64,000 nt of DNA from positions 196,810-260,809 of the forward strand of contig NZ_JAKFUM010000016.1 in the NCBI RefSeq assembly GCF_021732705.1. Reading direction: 5' to 3'. A program made the translations under genes and the position numbers. Positions 28,896 to 40,177 of this stretch are shown one piece after another. Each line of letters starts with the position of its first letter. Position 1 is the first letter of the stretch. The notes under the pieces are model-generated. The model searched no databases, was not told the origin of the DNA, and saw only the letters and a program-made list of their open reading frames with translations. The stretch is from Nevskia sp. Lineage in GTDB: Bacteria > Pseudomonadota > Gammaproteobacteria > Nevskiales > Nevskiaceae.

Positions 28896-29771
28896 TCAGG
28901 CGACGGTCACCTTCACGTCGACCGTCATGCCGACGTAGTCCTCGGCCGCACCGGTGTAGCTGCCGGCCAGCGGCACGGCCTGGGAGGCATCGCGCGCCAC
29001 CGCGACGCGGATCAGGTTGTGGCCGCCGAACAGCGCGTTGGTCGGATCGAACTCGACCCAGCCAGCGCCCGGCAGATAGACCTGCACCCACGCATGCGTC
29101 GCGCCGCCACCGACCACGCCGACATCGGCGCCCATCAGGTTCTGGTCGTACAGATAGCCGGACACGAACCGCGCCGCGAGCCCGAGGCTGCGCACCGCCT
29201 CCATCATGAACACCGCGAAATCGCGGCAACTGCCAGTGCCCTTGTCGAGCGTCTCGACCGGCGTCTGCACGCCCATCTCCTCGCGCCGCGCGTACGAAAA
29301 CTGATCGCGAATCGCGATGTTGATCGCGTTGAGCACGTCGAGCGTTTCCGGATCGCCCTCCTGCCGCGCGAACGGCTTCGCCCACAGATCGACGCGACGA
29401 TCCGGATCCGGGTAATGACGTTCGGTCGTGCGACCTAGATCGGCCATTTCCTGCGAGGAGTACGTGAACGGCAGGAAGCGTGCGAACTCCTCCAGCGACA
29501 GGTTCACCGGCCCGCTGGGAAAATGCTCCGCGCGGAAGCTCGACACGAACGACAGCTCCGAGGCCGGTTCAACGAAGCTGGCGATGGCGATGGAGTTGCC
29601 GAAGACATCGTGCAGCCAGCGGACATTCGCCGCCGGCGAGATCGACAAGCCGGTCTCCAGCAGCCGCAGGTCATGGCTGTCACGCGGCCGGCACATCATC
29701 AGGTGATCCTGAAACTGCACCGGCTGGGCGTAGCGATACACCGTGGTGTGCTCGACGGTCAGGACGGTCAT
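28896..29771 (-). CDS. Transglutaminase-like cysteine protease-fold protein
   Basis: Cytoplasmic protein of 291 residues. An N-terminal bacterial transglutaminase-like domain (about 1-90, with YRYAQPVQFQDHLMMCRPR) precedes the core domain with the catalytic triad Cys182 (GTGSCRDFA), His226 (THAWVQVYL) and Asp242 (FDPTN). Family members are presumed proteases or amidases; a substrate is unknown. The ATG at 29771 is chosen because the family sequence begins there (MTVLTVEHTT). It is followed, convergently, by lipA. Confidence 0.8.
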   Translation of the reverse strand: MTVLTVEHTTVYRYAQPVQFQDHLMMCRPRDSHDLRLLETGLSISPAANVRWLHDVFGNSIAIASFVEPASELSFVSSFRAEHFPSGPVNLSLEEFARFLPFTYSSQEMADLGRTTERHYPDPDRRVDLWAKPFARQEGDPETLDVLNAINIAIRDQFSYARREEMGVQTPVETLDKGTGSCRDFAVFMMEAVRSLGLAARFVSGYLYDQNLMGADVGVVGGGATHAWVQVYLPGAGWVEFDPTNALFGGHNLIRVAVARDASQAVPLAGSYTGAAEDYVGMTVDVKVTVA

Positions 29772-29874
29772 GCCGACGCTCCGGCACCGGCATTCGCGAT
29801 GGATCGCTCGCCCGAGGCGGCTGCGTGGTCGCCGCGAAGACTGATGCGGCCGTTGCCGTGCGAGACCGGCCGCA

Positions 29875-30090
29875 CTACTTGCGCGCGCCGAAGAACAGCA
29901 GCCCGCCGAGCACCATCGCCGCGACACCTGCCCAGACCGGCACGTTGACCGTCTCCTTCTCCTTCACCGACAGCTCCAGCGGCCCCAGTTTCACGTCGTG
30001 CGTGTCCTTGGTATACGCAAAGCTGCCGTAGCCGAGGCCCAGCGCGCCAAGCACCACCAGCGCCAGTCCCGCCAATCTGATCGGATTCAT
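29875..30090 (-). CDS. Small membrane protein, DUF3185-like
   Basis: Protein of 71 residues with two membrane segments (about 5-24 and 51-68) separated by a short charged stretch (VKLGPLELSVKEKETVNV). This matches the DUF3185 family of small inner-membrane proteins of unknown role. An AGGGA ribosome-binding site precedes the ATG at 30090. It lies 103 bases before the transglutaminase-like gene on the same strand. Confidence 0.7.
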   Translation of the reverse strand: MNPIRLAGLALVVLGALGLGYGSFAYTKDTHDVKLGPLELSVKEKETVNVPVWAGVAAMVLGGLLFFGARK

Positions 30091-30410
30091 CGTGCATTCC
30101 CTGTCATGTGCCACTGCGACGGTCGACCCGATCGGTTCGATGACGCCGCCTGCCATCTTGCGCGCAATCGGGTGCGCGCGTTTGTTCGGTCTCAGACAGA
30201 AGGCTGCTCGCACGCTGCCGCGCGACGCGGGTTGTGCAGTGGCCGAGGCCAATCCCCGATTCGGCAACACGGCGCCGACCTGATCCGCGTGAGCGATTGC
30301 CCCGCTGTTCCGAATCACCCGCGCTCGACCTGTGTGGCCTGCCGTACAGAAACCGGGCACTTGATCCGTTGTGATCGCCGGCCGAAACCCACAGCGCCGC
30401 GCGCGTCGAC
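30091..30410. other. Gene-free gap of 320 bases
   Basis: Divergent upstream region of the DUF3185-like gene and the Crp-like gene. I see no RNA gene and no convincing promoter or Crp/Fnr half-site pair; both promoters presumably lie here. Confidence 0.5.
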
Positions 30411-31181
30411 ATGGCACCGAAGCCCACGCCCCAGCACAACCACCTTCTGGCGGCACTGACGCCCGATGTCCAGCTCCGTCTGTTTCCCTATCTGGAACTG
30501 GTGCCGCTTCCGCTGCGCGGAGTGCTGTATGAATCCGGCCGTCCGATGCGCCACGTCTACTTTCCGACGGACTCCGTGATTTCACTGCAGTACGTCATGG
30601 AGAACGGCGCATCGACCGCCATCCTGGTCGTCGGCAACGAAGGACTGCTGGGCATCACCTTGTTCATGGGCGGCGAAAGCACGCCGAGCCGGTCTCTGGT
30701 GCAAAGCGCGGGCTACGCGTATCGACTGCCCAGGCATCGCGTCCGGGAGGAATTCAACCGCCACGGGCAATTGCTGATGCTGATGCTGCGCTATACGCAG
30801 GCACTGATCACGCAAGTCGCGCAGACCGCCGTGTGCAATCGCCATCACACCATCGACCAGCAACTCTGCCGCTGGCTGCTGCTGTCGATGGACCGCCTGT
30901 CCCACAATCACCTGACGATGACGCAGGAATTCATCAGCCACATGCTCGGCGTCCGCCGCGAAGGCGTCACCCAGGCCGCGCTGAAACTGCAGCAGCAAGG
31001 CGTCATCTCCTACGCGCGAGGTCTGATCAAGGTGCTGGACCGGCCGAAACTCGAGAAGCTGAGCTGCGAGTGCTACAGCGTCGTCAAGAAAGAGACCGAC
31101 GTGCTGCTCGACTACATTCCGCAGCGCGCCGTGATCACGAACACCGACAGCATCCCCGTCGTGAAAATCCGGACCGCGTGA
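30411..31181 (+). CDS. Crp/Fnr-family transcriptional regulator
   Basis: Regulator of 256 residues. Residues of about 15-150 form a cyclic-nucleotide-binding-type fold, but the cAMP phosphate-binding cassette is not recognisable. A winged helix lies at about 165-230 (MTQEFISHMLGVRREGVTQAA as recognition region). There is no N-terminal Fnr cysteine cluster. This subgroup, with the N-terminal YFPTDSVISL segment, is frequent in proteobacteria and of unknown signal. It is divergent from the DUF3185-like gene and monocistronic. Confidence 0.83.
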   Translation: MAPKPTPQHNHLLAALTPDVQLRLFPYLELVPLPLRGVLYESGRPMRHVYFPTDSVISLQYVMENGASTAILVVGNEGLLGITLFMGGESTPSRSLVQSAGYAYRLPRHRVREEFNRHGQLLMLMLRYTQALITQVAQTAVCNRHHTIDQQLCRWLLLSMDRLSHNHLTMTQEFISHMLGVRREGVTQAALKLQQQGVISYARGLIKVLDRPKLEKLSCECYSVVKKETDVLLDYIPQRAVITNTDSIPVVKIRTA

Positions 31182-31872
31182 CACCGCGCACCGGGTGGGA
31201 CGGGAGTCGATCACCCATCCGTTCCCCAATCTAGCGAATGGGTGAAAGGCATCGTGGCTGCCGTGTGCCGTGGGCGGGCCGTTCAAACCGCGCCTTCATC
31301 GGCGTCGACAGTGCGTCGAATCAAGCGGCAGGTCGCAATGCGACATACACGCTGACAGACCATCAATTGCGTCGTATCGCCTGCGCCGCCTCCATTCCGT
31401 CGATCCCGCTCCGTGCGCTGCGATGCCCGGCGTCACGCGGAGGGCCGAGAGTCAAAAGCCAAGGCAAAAGCAGAGGCCCGCGCGAGGCGGCGCAGCCGCC
31501 ATACCGTTACCGTTGAAGTTCAGCCTTTGACGTTCGGCCCCCTTGACCAAGCCGAGCATCGCAGAACAGGGCGGCTAGGCCCCAAAGGGGGCGAGGCAGG
31601 AGCCGAAGCCTTTTTGCCGCGCCAGGGATGGCGCGTCGAAAAGCCCCGACGTGTCCGAGAAGCACAGGGCATCGGGTCGAGCTTTCGCTTCTCGCGACCC
31701 GACGCAGCGACAAAGGCGCATTCCTTTTGGTGACTTTTCCTTGTGCGTTTCAAGGAAAAGTTACCCGCGCGACAGCGCGGAATAGTTTGGTGCGGCCAGA
31801 TCAGTCAAGGAAGCAGGCGGCACCGAATCCGTCGGGATGCGCCATGAAACCGCTTTCCCGACCTACGCGGGC
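31182..31872. other. Gene-free, repeat-like gap of about 690 bases
   Basis: Only short overlapping reading frames on both strands, none with a ribosome-binding site or family resemblance. The stretch from about 31490 to 31800 looks like a dispersed non-coding repeat of a kind often mis-annotated as short hypothetical proteins, ending with the hairpin at 31733-31761. No RNA gene is identified. Confidence 0.5.
31733..31761. repeat. Hairpin ACTTTTCCTTG / CAAGGAAAAGT
   Basis: An 11-base perfect inverted repeat (31733-31743 with 31751-31761) around the 7-base loop TGCGTTT, extendable by three further pairs with one G-T pair. Similar TTTTGGTGACTTTT-hairpin units are widespread between genes in gammaproteobacteria, which is recalled, not searched. 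It may be a terminator or part of a dispersed repeat. Confidence 0.6.
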
Positions 31873-32127
31873 TTACGTAGGCCACTTGCCGTACGTACGC
31901 AACGCTTTGCGAAGCCCGACAAAAAGCCAAAATGATGTAAACGGCCAAAGCAAAAGACCAAATGCTAAGGGATGAGGCGTAATTCCAAAGCCAACCATGC
32001 CCAAGATAGTTATTTGCCCGGGCGAAATTGCTGAGCTGACATCCATCGCCAGCACGCCAATCAAGCTTTGACCAAGAAACGCAAGAACGATGCTGGCAAA
32101 TGCAACGAGCACCTTCAGCATGGCCAT
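31873..32127 (-). CDS. Small hydrophobic membrane protein, 84 residues
   Basis: Mostly hydrophobic 84-residue protein with about two membrane segments (VLVAFASIVLAFLGQSL and a second around FGLLLWPFTSFWLF). Family not recognised. The start is uncertain: ATGs at 32127 and 32121 are in frame, and an AAGGA is better spaced for the second. It lies 21 bases after the stop of the Rieske gene on the same strand and could be cotranscribed. Base composition is less GC-rich than the neighbours. Confidence 0.5.
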   Translation of the reverse strand: MAMLKVLVAFASIVLAFLGQSLIGVLAMDVSSAISPGQITILGMVGFGITPHPLAFGLLLWPFTSFWLFVGLRKALRTYGKWPT

Positions 32128-32148
32128 TCCTTCGCGCTCCAACGCCAA

Positions 32149-33285
32149 TTAACCCCGAGGCAAATCCGCCAACTTCACCACGCCAGCATTCGCATACGCC
32201 GCCACCGGCACACTCTTCTCGATCAGCAACTCCCGCAACGCCTGGATCGCCGGGAAAATCTCCTGATTCCAATCTTCGCCCTGCGCATCGAACGCCGCCT
32301 GCTCGGCTTCGACGATATGCGTGTCCTGCCCGAAGATGCCGTTGGTGAACGCGACGATGAACGGCCAGATCACGTGGATCATTCCCGGGATCGGCGGCTT
32401 GCGGATCATCATCAGGCCGTAGGTCTGGTTCTTCCGCTGCGCTGAATCGGTCGGCCAGTAGCAGTTCCACAGGTCCAGCGCCGGCTCATCCTTCGGGCTG
32501 CCGGCGGTCCAGAATTTCAGGGTCTGATACGGGTATTCAGTGCGGATCGTCATCATGTCGATCGAACCGTCATCGACCTTCGCGGCGCCCTTGCGGTTGA
32601 TCATGAATCGCTCGCCCAGCGGCTGCTTGCCGGCGGCGCGGCTGAACGTGTAATCGCACTCCACCCAGCCGTCACCCTTGCGGACGTCGAGGCAGGTGGC
32701 GCGGATCGAGCCCATCAGGCTGCGGTGCAGGAACTGATGGTTTATGTCCATCAGGTTCTCGTGCATGAAGCTCCAGTGGCAGCCGATCGTGCGATCGAGC
32801 GTGCGGGTCTTGTACTCGCCCTTGGCGAAGGTCGAGACGTCCGGAAACGCGTTGAAGCCGGGGGCGGAGGTATCGCCGGGATAGACGAAGACGAAGCCGT
32901 AGGCCTCGCGCACCGGATAGGCCTTCACGCCGTTCGGAAGCTGCTTGCCTTCGTCGAGATACGGCACGTTGACGCAGGAGCCGGTGCGGTCATAGGTCCA
33001 GCAGTGGTAGTGGCACTGCAGGCGTTCGCCGCGGACCACGCCGAGCGACAGCGGGACCTGGCGATGCGCACAGCGATCTTCGAGCGCGAACAGTTCGCCT
33101 TTTTCCGGACGGACGATGGCGATCGGCTCGCCGGCATAGCTCACGGCCAGCGACTTGCCCGCCTTGACCTGGCCCGAGCGCGCCAGCGGGTACCAGAAAT
33201 TCGGATCGAGCCCGGATTTGCGAAGGTCCGCCGCGTCCCGTTGCGGTGCCGGTGCGTACCGGCGGATGGCGGTGATGTTCGACAT
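32149..33285 (-). CDS. Rieske non-haem iron oxygenase, alpha subunit type
   Basis: Oxygenase of 378 residues. The Rieske 2Fe-2S ligands are Cys72 and His74 (CAHR) and Cys91 and His94 (CHYHCW). The mononuclear iron site is in the segment HENLMDINHQFLH (about 175-187; Asp180, His183, His187). A C-terminal catalytic domain follows. It resembles VanA/KshA-like single-component terminal oxygenases that demethylate or hydroxylate aromatics or steroids. A reductase partner is not adjacent. The ATG at 33285 is preferred over a TTG two codons upstream. Substrate unknown. Confidence 0.87.
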   Translation of the reverse strand: MSNITAIRRYAPAPQRDAADLRKSGLDPNFWYPLARSGQVKAGKSLAVSYAGEPIAIVRPEKGELFALEDRCAHRQVPLSLGVVRGERLQCHYHCWTYDRTGSCVNVPYLDEGKQLPNGVKAYPVREAYGFVFVYPGDTSAPGFNAFPDVSTFAKGEYKTRTLDRTIGCHWSFMHENLMDINHQFLHRSLMGSIRATCLDVRKGDGWVECDYTFSRAAGKQPLGERFMINRKGAAKVDDGSIDMMTIRTEYPYQTLKFWTAGSPKDEPALDLWNCYWPTDSAQRKNQTYGLMMIRKPPIPGMIHVIWPFIVAFTNGIFGQDTHIVEAEQAAFDAQGEDWNQEIFPAIQALRELLIEKSVPVAAYANAGVVKLADLPRG

Positions 33286-33454
33286 GGGCAACGGGCTCCG
33301 AAGAATGGAAAGAGGACAAAAACGAGCCTAGCACGCCAAAAGCGGGGCTTTCGCCTCCATCTTTCGGAAAAGCGACGGTGAACCGACCGAGGGTGGCGGG
33401 CCGGGATCGCCGCGCCTTCCGGCCCGTCGATCCCGCCCCTGCGGCGAACCCGTA

Positions 33455-36286
<2,832 letters not shown>

Positions 36287-36511
36287 GGACGGGAGGGGGC
36301 GAAAGGGACCGGTAACTATATCGGGAAAGGGCGGGTCGACCCTGCCCGTGCGTCCGACAAGCGCCGGATGGCCGCTCGCCTCGCCGCGACGAGACACAGC
36401 TCACCCGCCCGCGGGCCAATCTGGCGATAATGCGCATTCGGATCGGGCTGCCTGCGGTACGCGGCCCCCGATCCGCTTCCCCACACGAACTACGAGCGGC
36501 ACGGAGGCAAC

Positions 36512-37027
36512 ATGGCACGCGGAGTCAACAAGGTCATCCTGATCGGCAATCTGGGCAAGGACCCGGAAGTGAAGTACTTCCCGAACGGAGATGCGTTCTG
36601 CAACTCCACGCTCGCCACCTCCGAATCGTGGAACGACAAGGCCAGCGGCGAGAAGAAGGAACGCACCGAGTGGCACAACGTCGTGTTCACGCGGAAGCTC
36701 GCGGAGATCGTCGGGCAGTATCTGAAGAAGGGCTCGAAGGTCTACGTCGAAGGCTCGCTGCGCACCCGCAAGTGGCAGGACAAGGAAGGCCAGGACCGCT
36801 ACACGACCGAAATCGTCGTGCAGGACATGCAGATGCTCGACGGCCGTGGTGCCGGCGGTGGCGGCGGCGGTGGCATGGACGACGACTACGGGCAGCCGAT
36901 GGCGCGCAGCGCCGCGCCGCCGCGCAGCAGTGCACCGGCCCGCAGCAGCGCCCCGCCGTCCCGCGCGCCGCAGTCGCAGGCGGCACCCTCGAACGATCAC
37001 TTCGAAGACGACGACATCCCGTTCTAG
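36512..37027 (+). CDS. ssb: Single-stranded DNA-binding protein
   Basis: OB-fold protein of 171 residues that coats single-stranded DNA. The N-terminal 110 residues carry the conserved [17 protein letters not shown] and WHNVVF segments. A Gly/Ala/Pro/Ser-rich linker of about 45 residues leads to the acidic tip DDDIPF, which binds partner proteins. An ACGGAGG ribosome-binding site precedes the ATG at 36512. Divergent from uvrA. Confidence 0.96.
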   Translation: MARGVNKVILIGNLGKDPEVKYFPNGDAFCNSTLATSESWNDKASGEKKERTEWHNVVFTRKLAEIVGQYLKKGSKVYVEGSLRTRKWQDKEGQDRYTTEIVVQDMQMLDGRGAGGGGGGGMDDDYGQPMARSAAPPRSSAPARSSAPPSRAPQSQAAPSNDHFEDDDIPF

Positions 37028-37131
37028 GATGGAGCGCGGCCGCCGCGCCTGACCTGGATTCCACGCGGAACCGAATCGCCTTGCGCAGACTCTGAGCGCA
37101 GGCGTTTCGATTCGCCCTGACCTGCCCTGAC

Positions 37132-37419
37132 GTGCTGAAAAAGCCCTTCCACTTCTGGCTGCTGGCGCTGACCTTTGCGGTCGGCCAGTGGCTGGCCGTG
37201 GTCCACGGCACGCAGCACGCGCTGAATTCCGGCGACCAGCTGGTTGCCTGCGAAGTCTGCGTCGCCGGGCATGCTTCCGCCGGCCCGCCGAATGCCGATC
37301 TGCCGGTGGCGCTGCTGCCGCTGCGGATCGAACTGCCGACGCGCGCGCTGCCGCAGCCGCGTCGCGATGCCCCTGCCCTGCTGCCGCCGCCCCGCGGCCC
37401 GCCGATCCCCCTCGCCTGA
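37132..37419 (+). CDS. Small secreted CxxC protein upstream of a TonB receptor
   Basis: Protein of 95 residues starting at a GTG (37132). A signal-like hydrophobic segment (about 8-25) is followed by HGTQHAL, then ACEVCVAGHA, a histidine/cysteine pattern that could bind a metal, and a proline-rich tail. Short proteins of this kind sit beside metal-responsive TonB receptors in gammaproteobacteria (DUF2946-like). The receptor gene starts 67 bases downstream, so cotranscription is likely. Assignment is by context; the sequence itself is weakly conserved. Confidence 0.6.
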   Translation: MLKKPFHFWLLALTFAVGQWLAVVHGTQHALNSGDQLVACEVCVAGHASAGPPNADLPVALLPLRIELPTRALPQPRRDAPALLPPPRGPPIPLA

Positions 37420-37486
37420 CGAATCGCTGTTCCTTCCGCGCGCGCCGCCACCGGCCGCGCCTGATTTCGTTTTTGCGAGGAATTCC

Positions 37487-39613
37487 ATGTCTGTTTCCGT
37501 TTCGCGCCGTCTGGCGCGTCGCGCGGCCGTTGCCGCGCTGTTTCCGATGTCCCGTTTCCGTCTGCTGCCGTTGGCCGCTGCCGCGTTCGCTTTCCCGCAG
37601 GTTGCGCTGGCGGACGACGACAGCAAGCCGGTCGTCGAGCTGGATGCCGTCACCGTGCGCGCCAATCCGCTCGGCAAGACCTCCGACGAACTGGTGCAAC
37701 CGACCACCGTGCTGTCTGGGGAGGAACTGGATCGCAAGCGCGCCAACACCATCGGCGAAACGCTGGAGAACGAGCCCGGCATTTCCAGCACCGACTTCGG
37801 CAGCGGCGCCGGCCGTCCGGTGATCCGTGGCCAGGCCGGACCGCGGGTCGAGATTCTCGAGAACGGCGTCGGCTCGCTCGATGTGTCCGATGTCAGCCCG
37901 GACCACGCCGTGGCCGTCGACACCGCGCACGCCCGCCAGGTCGAGGTGCTGAAAGGCCCGGCGACCTTGCTTTACGGCAGCCGGGCCTCGGGCGGCGTGG
38001 TCAACGTCATCAACGATCGACTGCCGACGGTCGTCGAAGACGGCCTGCATGGCTCGATCGAGACCCGTTACGGCAGCAATGCCGACGAGCGCAGCGGCAA
38101 TACCGAGCTCGGTTACGGCGTTGGCCATCATCAGTTCCATCTCGATGCCAGCGCGCGCAAGGCCGGCGAGTACGACATTCCGGGCACTGCCGGTGTCGAT
38201 GGCAGCGGCAGCCGGGGCTTTCTGGCGAACAGCCGGGCGCAGGCCAGTTCCGGCGCGCTGTCGTATGGCTACATCGTCGGCGGCAACTCGTTTTCGGCGT
38301 CGGTCAGCACCTTCAACACCGTGTACGGGCTGCCGTCGGAAGAAGAGGCCTTCATCAATGCCGACCAGACCCGCTACGACGCGCAGGCCATCCTGAATCG
38401 TCCGCTGCCGTTCATCGACTCGATCAAGCTGCGCGCGGCGTACAACAGCTACGGCCATACCGAGTTCGAGGACGCCGCGACTCCGGGCACCGTGTTCAGC
38501 AACAAGCAGAACGACGAGCGCATCGAGATCGTCCACCAGCCGCTGTTGGGCTTCCGGGGCGTGTTCGGCGTGCAGCACGACTACCGGCGGTTCAGCGCGG
38601 TGGGCGACGAAAGCTTCGTGCCGCCGACCCGCTCCCTGCAGATCGGCGCGTTCCTGATCGAGGAGCGGCCGTGGAAGCACGGCAAGTTCGAGATCGGCGC
38701 CCGCATCGAGCGCGACACCAACCGGCCGGACAACGGCGACGGTGGCGAGCGCCGCAGCCGGAACTTCACGCCGGTCAGCGTCTCCGTCGGCTCGATCTTC
38801 AACCTGACACGTCACGACCACCTGAAGCTGTATTACAGCCGGGCCGAGCGCTCGCCGGTGCCGGAGGAGATCTACGCATTCGGTCCGCATGGCGCGACCG
38901 CAACCTACGAGCGCGGCAACGCCAATGCCACGATCGAAACCGCCAACAATTTCGAAATCGGCTTCGATCATCACGACGAACGGCTGAGTTTCGAGCTCAA
39001 CGGCTACTACAACAGCGTTCACGACTATCTGTTCCTGCAGGAAATCGATGCCGGCTTGAATGCCGACGGCAGCGGCGTGGGCGCGATCGACGGCGCGGCG
39101 GACCGGGTGGATTCCAGCGGCACGATCGACCCGGACGGCGAATTCCTGCTGGTGGACTACCGACAGGCCAATACCCGCTTCTACGGCTTCGAAGCGCAGG
39201 CGAGCTATGCGCTGGTCATCGACGGCCCGTACACCCTGAGCGTGCGCGGCTTCGGCGACAAGGTGATCGGCGAGGTCAACAGCGGCGGCAACCTGCCGCG
39301 CGTGACGCCCAGCCGTTTCGGCTTCGGCTTCGACGGCAAGTACCGGCAGGTCTCGGCCTCGCTCAGCTACACCCGTTCGCAGGCGCAGGACCGCATCGCC
39401 ACGCTCGAAACCAGCACTGGCGGCTACAACCTGCTGGGCTTCGACGTCGGCTATGGCTTCAAGCTGACCGAGCACGCGCAGTCCGACAGCGAAGTGTTCC
39501 TGCGCGGGCGAAACCTGCTGAACGAGGAGGCTCGCCGCCATACCTCGTTCGTCAAGGACGTGGCACCGCTGCCGGGCGCTTCGGTGTTCGTCGGGATCAG
39601 GCTCGCGATCTAG
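37487..39613 (+). CDS. TonB-dependent outer-membrane receptor, ZnuD-like
   Basis: Outer-membrane receptor of 708 residues. A signal peptide (about 1-42) precedes the plug domain (VTVRANPLGKTSDELVQPT, then QVEVLKGPATLLYGSRASGG) and a large beta barrel ending in a terminal aromatic/aliphatic strand (VGIRLAI). The last 30 residues (RRHTSFVKDVAPLPGASVF) resemble the C-terminus of ZnuD zinc receptors, and His/Asp-rich loops occur in the barrel. GAGG precedes the ATG at 37487. No clear Zur box is visible upstream, so zinc remains a family inference. Confidence 0.82.
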   Translation: MSVSVSRRLARRAAVAALFPMSRFRLLPLAAAAFAFPQVALADDDSKPVVELDAVTVRANPLGKTSDELVQPTTVLSGEELDRKRANTIGETLENEPGISSTDFGSGAGRPVIRGQAGPRVEILENGVGSLDVSDVSPDHAVAVDTAHARQVEVLKGPATLLYGSRASGGVVNVINDRLPTVVEDGLHGSIETRYGSNADERSGNTELGYGVGHHQFHLDASARKAGEYDIPGTAGVDGSGSRGFLANSRAQASSGALSYGYIVGGNSFSASVSTFNTVYGLPSEEEAFINADQTRYDAQAILNRPLPFIDSIKLRAAYNSYGHTEFEDAATPGTVFSNKQNDERIEIVHQPLLGFRGVFGVQHDYRRFSAVGDESFVPPTRSLQIGAFLIEERPWKHGKFEIGARIERDTNRPDNGDGGERRSRNFTPVSVSVGSIFNLTRHDHLKLYYSRAERSPVPEEIYAFGPHGATATYERGNANATIETANNFEIGFDHHDERLSFELNGYYNSVHDYLFLQEIDAGLNADGSGVGAIDGAADRVDSSGTIDPDGEFLLVDYRQANTRFYGFEAQASYALVIDGPYTLSVRGFGDKVIGEVNSGGNLPRVTPSRFGFGFDGKYRQVSASLSYTRSQAQDRIATLETSTGGYNLLGFDVGYGFKLTEHAQSDSEVFLRGRNLLNEEARRHTSFVKDVAPLPGASVFVGIRLAI

Positions 39614-39641
39614 GCCCGCTCCGCGCGATCTGAAGACCGCC

Positions 39642-39670
39642 GGCGACAGGCCAGGCCCCGGCCTGTCGCC
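39642..39670 (+). terminator. Hairpin after the TonB receptor gene
   Basis: A perfect 11-base inverted repeat (39642-39652 with 39660-39670) around a 7-base loop, 28 bases after the receptor stop. No T-run follows. It may attenuate transcription into the MerC-like gene, whose ATG is only 27 bases further on. Confidence 0.5.
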
Positions 39671-39696
39671 AGCGGCAGTGCTAATCTTTCGCCCCC

Positions 39697-40143
39697 ATGA
39701 ATCCCTCGCCCGACCTCGCCGACCCCGCTGCCGAGCCGCCTGTCCGCGGTCTCGATGCCCTGGCGATGCTGCTGTCGGGCCTGTGTCTGCTGCACTGCCT
39801 GGCGCTGCCGGTACTGGTGGCGGTGCTGCCGCTGGCGGCGTCGTCGCTGGTCGTCGACGAGCGCTTTCATCAGTGGCTGCTGCTCGGTGCGGTGCCGACC
39901 AGCGTGTTCGCGCTCGGCTGGGGCTGGCGCCGTCATCGCAGTCCGCTGGTGCTGTGGCTGGGTTTCGTCGGGCTGATCCTGATGGTGTTCGCGGCGTTTG
40001 GCGTGCAGTTCGAGTGGATCGATGCCGCCGGCGAGCGGGCACTGACCGTCGCCGGGGCCGTGATGCTGGCAATAGCCCATTTCCGCAACTATCAGCTGCG
40101 TCATCACGGCCACGATCATTCGAGTCCGCACGCGCATTCCTGA
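39697..40143 (+). CDS. MerC-like membrane protein with histidine-rich tail
   Basis: Membrane protein of 148 residues with four hydrophobic segments. The first contains GLCLLHCLALPV, matching the metal-binding cysteine pattern of MerC family mercury transporters. The C-terminus ends HHGHDHSSPHAHS, a likely metal-binding tail. No mercury resistance genes are present. Placed right after a ZnuD-like receptor, it is better read as a zinc or other transition-metal membrane protein, which is an inference. Confidence 0.75.
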   Translation: MNPSPDLADPAAEPPVRGLDALAMLLSGLCLLHCLALPVLVAVLPLAASSLVVDERFHQWLLLGAVPTSVFALGWGWRRHRSPLVLWLGFVGLILMVFAAFGVQFEWIDAAGERALTVAGAVMLAIAHFRNYQLRHHGHDHSSPHAHS

Positions 40144-40177
40144 CGCGCGGGCATCCCTTCACCGCACCTGGATTGCC

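Noticed and set aside
31238..31753. Several 70-110 residue frames in the gap
   Set aside because: They overlap on both strands, lack ribosome-binding sites and sit in repeat-like sequence.
37028..37131. Zur box upstream of the TonB receptor operon
   Set aside because: No palindrome resembling the AT-rich Zur consensus is visible, so zinc control is left as inference.
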